Below are positions 31,111-33,350 of a DNA stretch of 33,350 bases, piece by piece. This stretch comes from CBFHWY01 sp965659675. GTDB taxonomy: Bacteria; Bacteroidota; Bacteroidia; Flavobacteriales_G; Salibacteraceae. The DNA lies in the NCBI GenBank assembly GCA_965659675.1, contig CBFHWY010000027.1:1-33350 (forward strand), written 5' to 3'. The notes under the pieces are model-generated. The model was not told the DNA's origin. It did not search any database and was given only the letters and a program-made list of their open reading frames with translations. Each line of letters begins with the position of its first letter. Positions within the stretch are counted from its first letter, which is position 1. The translations under genes were made by a program, and so were the position numbers.

Positions 31111-32966
31111 TTCATAAAGAACCAGTTAAAGCCGAGTTTGAGGCTGAGCGGATTGATCGGGTAGCCTTCGGCTAATAGATAATTTGTTCCACTCACGGCC
31201 TGATAGATATTTGTTCCTTTTATAAAAAAGCGGGCAGTCTTAACCTGAGCTGCAAAATAGATGTCGATCAAAGGATAGGCGCCCGTAGTAAACCCACCCT
31301 GTTGATAGAACTGTCGCATAAGCGGGAAGAATGAATATGGCTGAAAGCGAGATGTATAGTAAATGTCTGTTCCGATCCTTGCCAGCATATTCTTCTTGAA
31401 CAGTGTGTGTTCGTAGTATAATGAAGTGAAGATGATGTAGTCGGGTATTCCAAGTACATCAGAGGCATCACTCAATTGATAAACACCACGCAGATTGAGG
31501 TAAAAAGGCTTAAGTTCAAATGTCTTCGACAGCTCTGCCTGAAGCAGGGAAATTTCTGGTGCCCACACTTCTGGCCTTAGGGAAGAATTTAGAAATGCGT
31601 AATCATTGATCAGGCTGTAGGAGATCTTCAGGTAATCTCCAGTTTCAGATGTAAAGCCCCCGAAAATTTGAAGGTGTTCTGTTTTTGGAAGGTCAATATC
31701 CCACTGATATTGGGCCTGCTGATAATTTGATAGAAAATACTGAGGTTCATAAGTGTCCAGGTCTAGTCCAGCGTTGAAGAGCCACTTTTCATTCAGTTTG
31801 ACCCTGGCATTCGCCTGAACTCGAAGATCGTTCTGCGTGTAGCCAGTGAGTCCGTAATCAACTTTAAAATTAAGTAGGAGAGGGGAGAAGTTCAGTTGCA
31901 GTTCTGGGATGATGTGGTTGTTCAGGTATTCATTCTGCACACTTCCATCCGGGCCCTGTATCAGTCCAAAATACTGATTGAGCATGCCCAATCTTAAGAA
32001 GTAGCGATCCTTTTTTGCTCGTTTTTCCCAGGCGAAGTTGTGGTCGATCACGATCAGGTCTTGTTTGTCGGTCACATTTGGGTCATAAACTCCTGGGTAA
32101 ACACCCTGGTTTGCCACACTATCCTGAAACTCATAGAATCCCCTCCTAAATCTGATATCCTGAACCAGGCTTTGTGTACTTATGACCGTTTTATTGATGA
32201 CCGTATCCTGGATGCTGTCATTTCTTTGTTTGAATACGGTATCTACCTGCATGGGTCCGAGCCTGAACCTTTGCTGAAAAGCAAAGTCCTGGGTACGCGA
32301 TTTACTTTCGGCGTTTGACAACAGGGGGTCAACACCGGCCAATTCATCGATAGCGCTGTAGCCTCCGCTTTCCTGGCTCAGGTTATTATTGTATGATGCA
32401 CTTGCTTTAAATGCGTATCGACCTGATTTGGAGCTGTAGTTGGTATTTATGTTCACTCCATTAAAGGTGAGTATTTGTCGTTCGAACCATCCTTGATTAC
32501 TGATACGTCTGTATTTCGCTGACACGTTGAGCTGTTCGCTCAGATTTTGGCTGTGGGTAAGGTTAAAGAACTCTTCTCGCCTGGTTGACCAAACGTAAAA
32601 TGCCTGGGTCAGGGGTTTGCTGAGTTGATAGTTAGGAGTGGATCTTGAGTTTAGGCGGTATGCGTCAAGTTGGTCGTAATTGAGTGAGAGTCCGCTTGTA
32701 TTTTGATTTCGAAAATTGAGTTGTTGGGTTGGAGTTCCGAGATAGCCCAAGAATGAATTCAGGTTATAAAAAGAAGGGTAGTGGTAGTGAAAGTTGTTGA
32801 GGCTTGTATCGGGGGATTGCCAGGCTGTGGAGTCCTGAGGATTTTGTTCCCAATCTTGTTTTTTTTGGAGGAGAACAAGGTCTACTCTCGAGGTATCTTT
32901 TCGCTGCGCAGATACCAGAGTGTTGATGCCAAGACAGACACACAAAAGTAGTGTGGACTTATTCAT
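31107..32966 (-). CDS. Putative porin (Porin_10-like)
   Basis: A 619-aa predicted outer-membrane barrel. ATG 32966 starts a clear signal peptide (MNKSTLLLCVCLGINTLVSAQ); an upstream start at 32996 would lie in the rRNA terminator and is rejected. The mature part opens with a short linker, then YHYPSFYNLNSFLGYLGTPTQQ, the N-terminal pattern I associate with the Bacteroidota 'putative porin' family. Many amphipathic strands follow, and it ends SLKLGFNWFFMN. The transported solute is unknown. It lies directly downstream of the rRNA operon on the same strand, and its stop overlaps that of the DUF5916 gene by 4 bp. Confidence 0.8.
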   Translation of the reverse strand: MNKSTLLLCVCLGINTLVSAQRKDTSRVDLVLLQKKQDWEQNPQDSTAWQSPDTSLNNFHYHYPSFYNLNSFLGYLGTPTQQLNFRNQNTSGLSLNYDQLDAYRLNSRSTPNYQLSKPLTQAFYVWSTRREEFFNLTHSQNLSEQLNVSAKYRRISNQGWFERQILTFNGVNINTNYSSKSGRYAFKASASYNNNLSQESGGYSAIDELAGVDPLLSNAESKSRTQDFAFQQRFRLGPMQVDTVFKQRNDSIQDTVINKTVISTQSLVQDIRFRRGFYEFQDSVANQGVYPGVYDPNVTDKQDLIVIDHNFAWEKRAKKDRYFLRLGMLNQYFGLIQGPDGSVQNEYLNNHIIPELQLNFSPLLLNFKVDYGLTGYTQNDLRVQANARVKLNEKWLFNAGLDLDTYEPQYFLSNYQQAQYQWDIDLPKTEHLQIFGGFTSETGDYLKISYSLINDYAFLNSSLRPEVWAPEISLLQAELSKTFELKPFYLNLRGVYQLSDASDVLGIPDYIIFTSLYYEHTLFKKNMLARIGTDIYYTSRFQPYSFFPLMRQFYQQGGFTTGAYPLIDIYFAAQVKTARFFIKGTNIYQAVSGTNYLLAEGYPINPLSLKLGFNWFFMN

Positions 32967-32977
32967 ATACAAGGGTA

Positions 32978-33015
32978 AAATAAAAAACCCTGCCAAAATT
33001 AATTGACAGGGTTTT
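32978..33015 (-). terminator. Rho-independent terminator of the rRNA operon
   Basis: On the minus strand AAAACCCTG pairs with CAGGGTTTT (9 bp, loop about 14 nt), followed by TTTTTTATTTTA. It starts about 6 nt after the 5S 3' end. The downstream porin ATG is only 12 nt beyond it. Confidence 0.85.
32994..33001 (-). promoter_or_regulatory. Candidate porin -7 box inside the rRNA terminator loop
   Basis: The minus strand reads TAATTTTG, an exact TAnnTTTG match, located in the loop of the rRNA terminator. It lies 27 nt upstream of the porin ATG. Chance is possible, since the loop is AT-rich. Confidence 0.3.
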
Positions 33016-33020
33016 AAAAA

Positions 33021-33129
<109 letters not shown>

Positions 33130-33221
33130 AAAGTCTTCATTTCGAAGAACGAAAAATAATATTTTGACATATGTACTAACAAACAAGCCAACAATTTCAG
33201 CTTGGGATTTATTGCTTGGAC
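33130..33221 (-). other. 23S-5S spacer
   Basis: About 92 nt of AT-rich spacer between the 23S 3' end and 5S. I see no tRNA in it. Confidence 0.7.
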
Positions 33222-33350
33222 GAAAGCTACGGGTAATTAGTATTGCTCAGCTTTGACATTACTGCCTTTACACTTGCAACCTATCGACGTCCTAGTCTCG
33301 AACGACCCTTAAAAGAAATCTCATCTTGAGGTCAGTTTCGCACTTAGATG
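33222..33350 (-). rRNA. rrl: 23S ribosomal RNA, 3' end (partial)
   Basis: The minus strand matches the 3'-terminal domain VI of 23S rRNA: CATCTAAGTGCGAAACTG, CAAGATGAGATTTC, AAGGGTCGTTCGAGAC, GACGTCGATAGG, and the end GCAATACTAATTACCCGTAGC. Only about the last 129 nt are in the window; the rest of the operon lies beyond base 33350. The exact 3' end is approximate. Confidence 0.96.

Overview
The window looks like a chromosomal segment of a marine-type Bacteroidota (Flavobacteriales or a near relative). Four things point there. Genes lack Shine-Dalgarno leaders and instead have AT-rich upstream boxes of the form TAnnTTTG, the Bacteroidota -7 element. The M28 peptidase ends in a type IX secretion sorting domain. 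There are many SPII lipoproteins, a Porin_10-like porin, a CBM9/DUF5916 barrel and a bacterial GH3-family protein. The pyrophosphatase carries the signature I associate with the Flavobacterium johnsoniae type. Base composition and gene density look uniform. I see no insertion sequence, phage, integrase or CRISPR array, so this is mainly core chromosome with some lineage-specific surface genes.

Layout. Bases 1-110 hold nothing I can identify. 111-370 carries tRNA-Leu(UAA) and tRNA-Gly(GCC), both minus strand, each followed by a terminator hairpin, directly downstream of mutS (minus). A SpoU-family RNA methyltransferase runs divergently from mutS. 3569-4671 holds five tandem, divergent copies of a tiny cysteine-rich lipoprotein, followed upstream on the same strand by a 570-aa OmpA-like/TPR lipoprotein. 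Next come a folK-deoxynucleoside kinase operon (minus), sppA (plus), a GH3-family gene translationally coupled to a secreted protein of unknown function, a second deoxynucleoside kinase, and hppA (minus).

14961-19265 carries a small outer-membrane barrel, an LVIVD-type propeller lipoprotein and a DPP-IV-like S9 peptidase. 19395-24303 is a compact plus-strand run: hpt, adk, obgE, a PAP2 phosphatase, a fluoride channel and a T9SS-secreted M28 peptidase. The last part alternates strands: a membrane/TPR protein, an NRAMP-related transporter lacking the usual metal-site motifs, a secreted endonuclease/exonuclease/phosphatase-family protein, a CBM9-DUF5916 barrel and a porin. It ends with the 3' part of an rRNA operon (23S 3' end, 5S, terminator; minus strand).

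How the genes fit together. Nucleotide metabolism is over-represented: two dNKs, hpt, adk, folK and a PPi-driven pump. The envelope is the second theme: five mini-lipoproteins, the OmpA/TPR lipoprotein, SppA, three barrels and secreted peptidases. The most novel-looking item is the five-copy mini-lipoprotein family with the frame C-x2-C-x2-C...C...(W-x-)C. A second odd feature is architectural: five of the six convergent gene pairs abut or overlap at their stop codons, with no room for an intergenic terminator.
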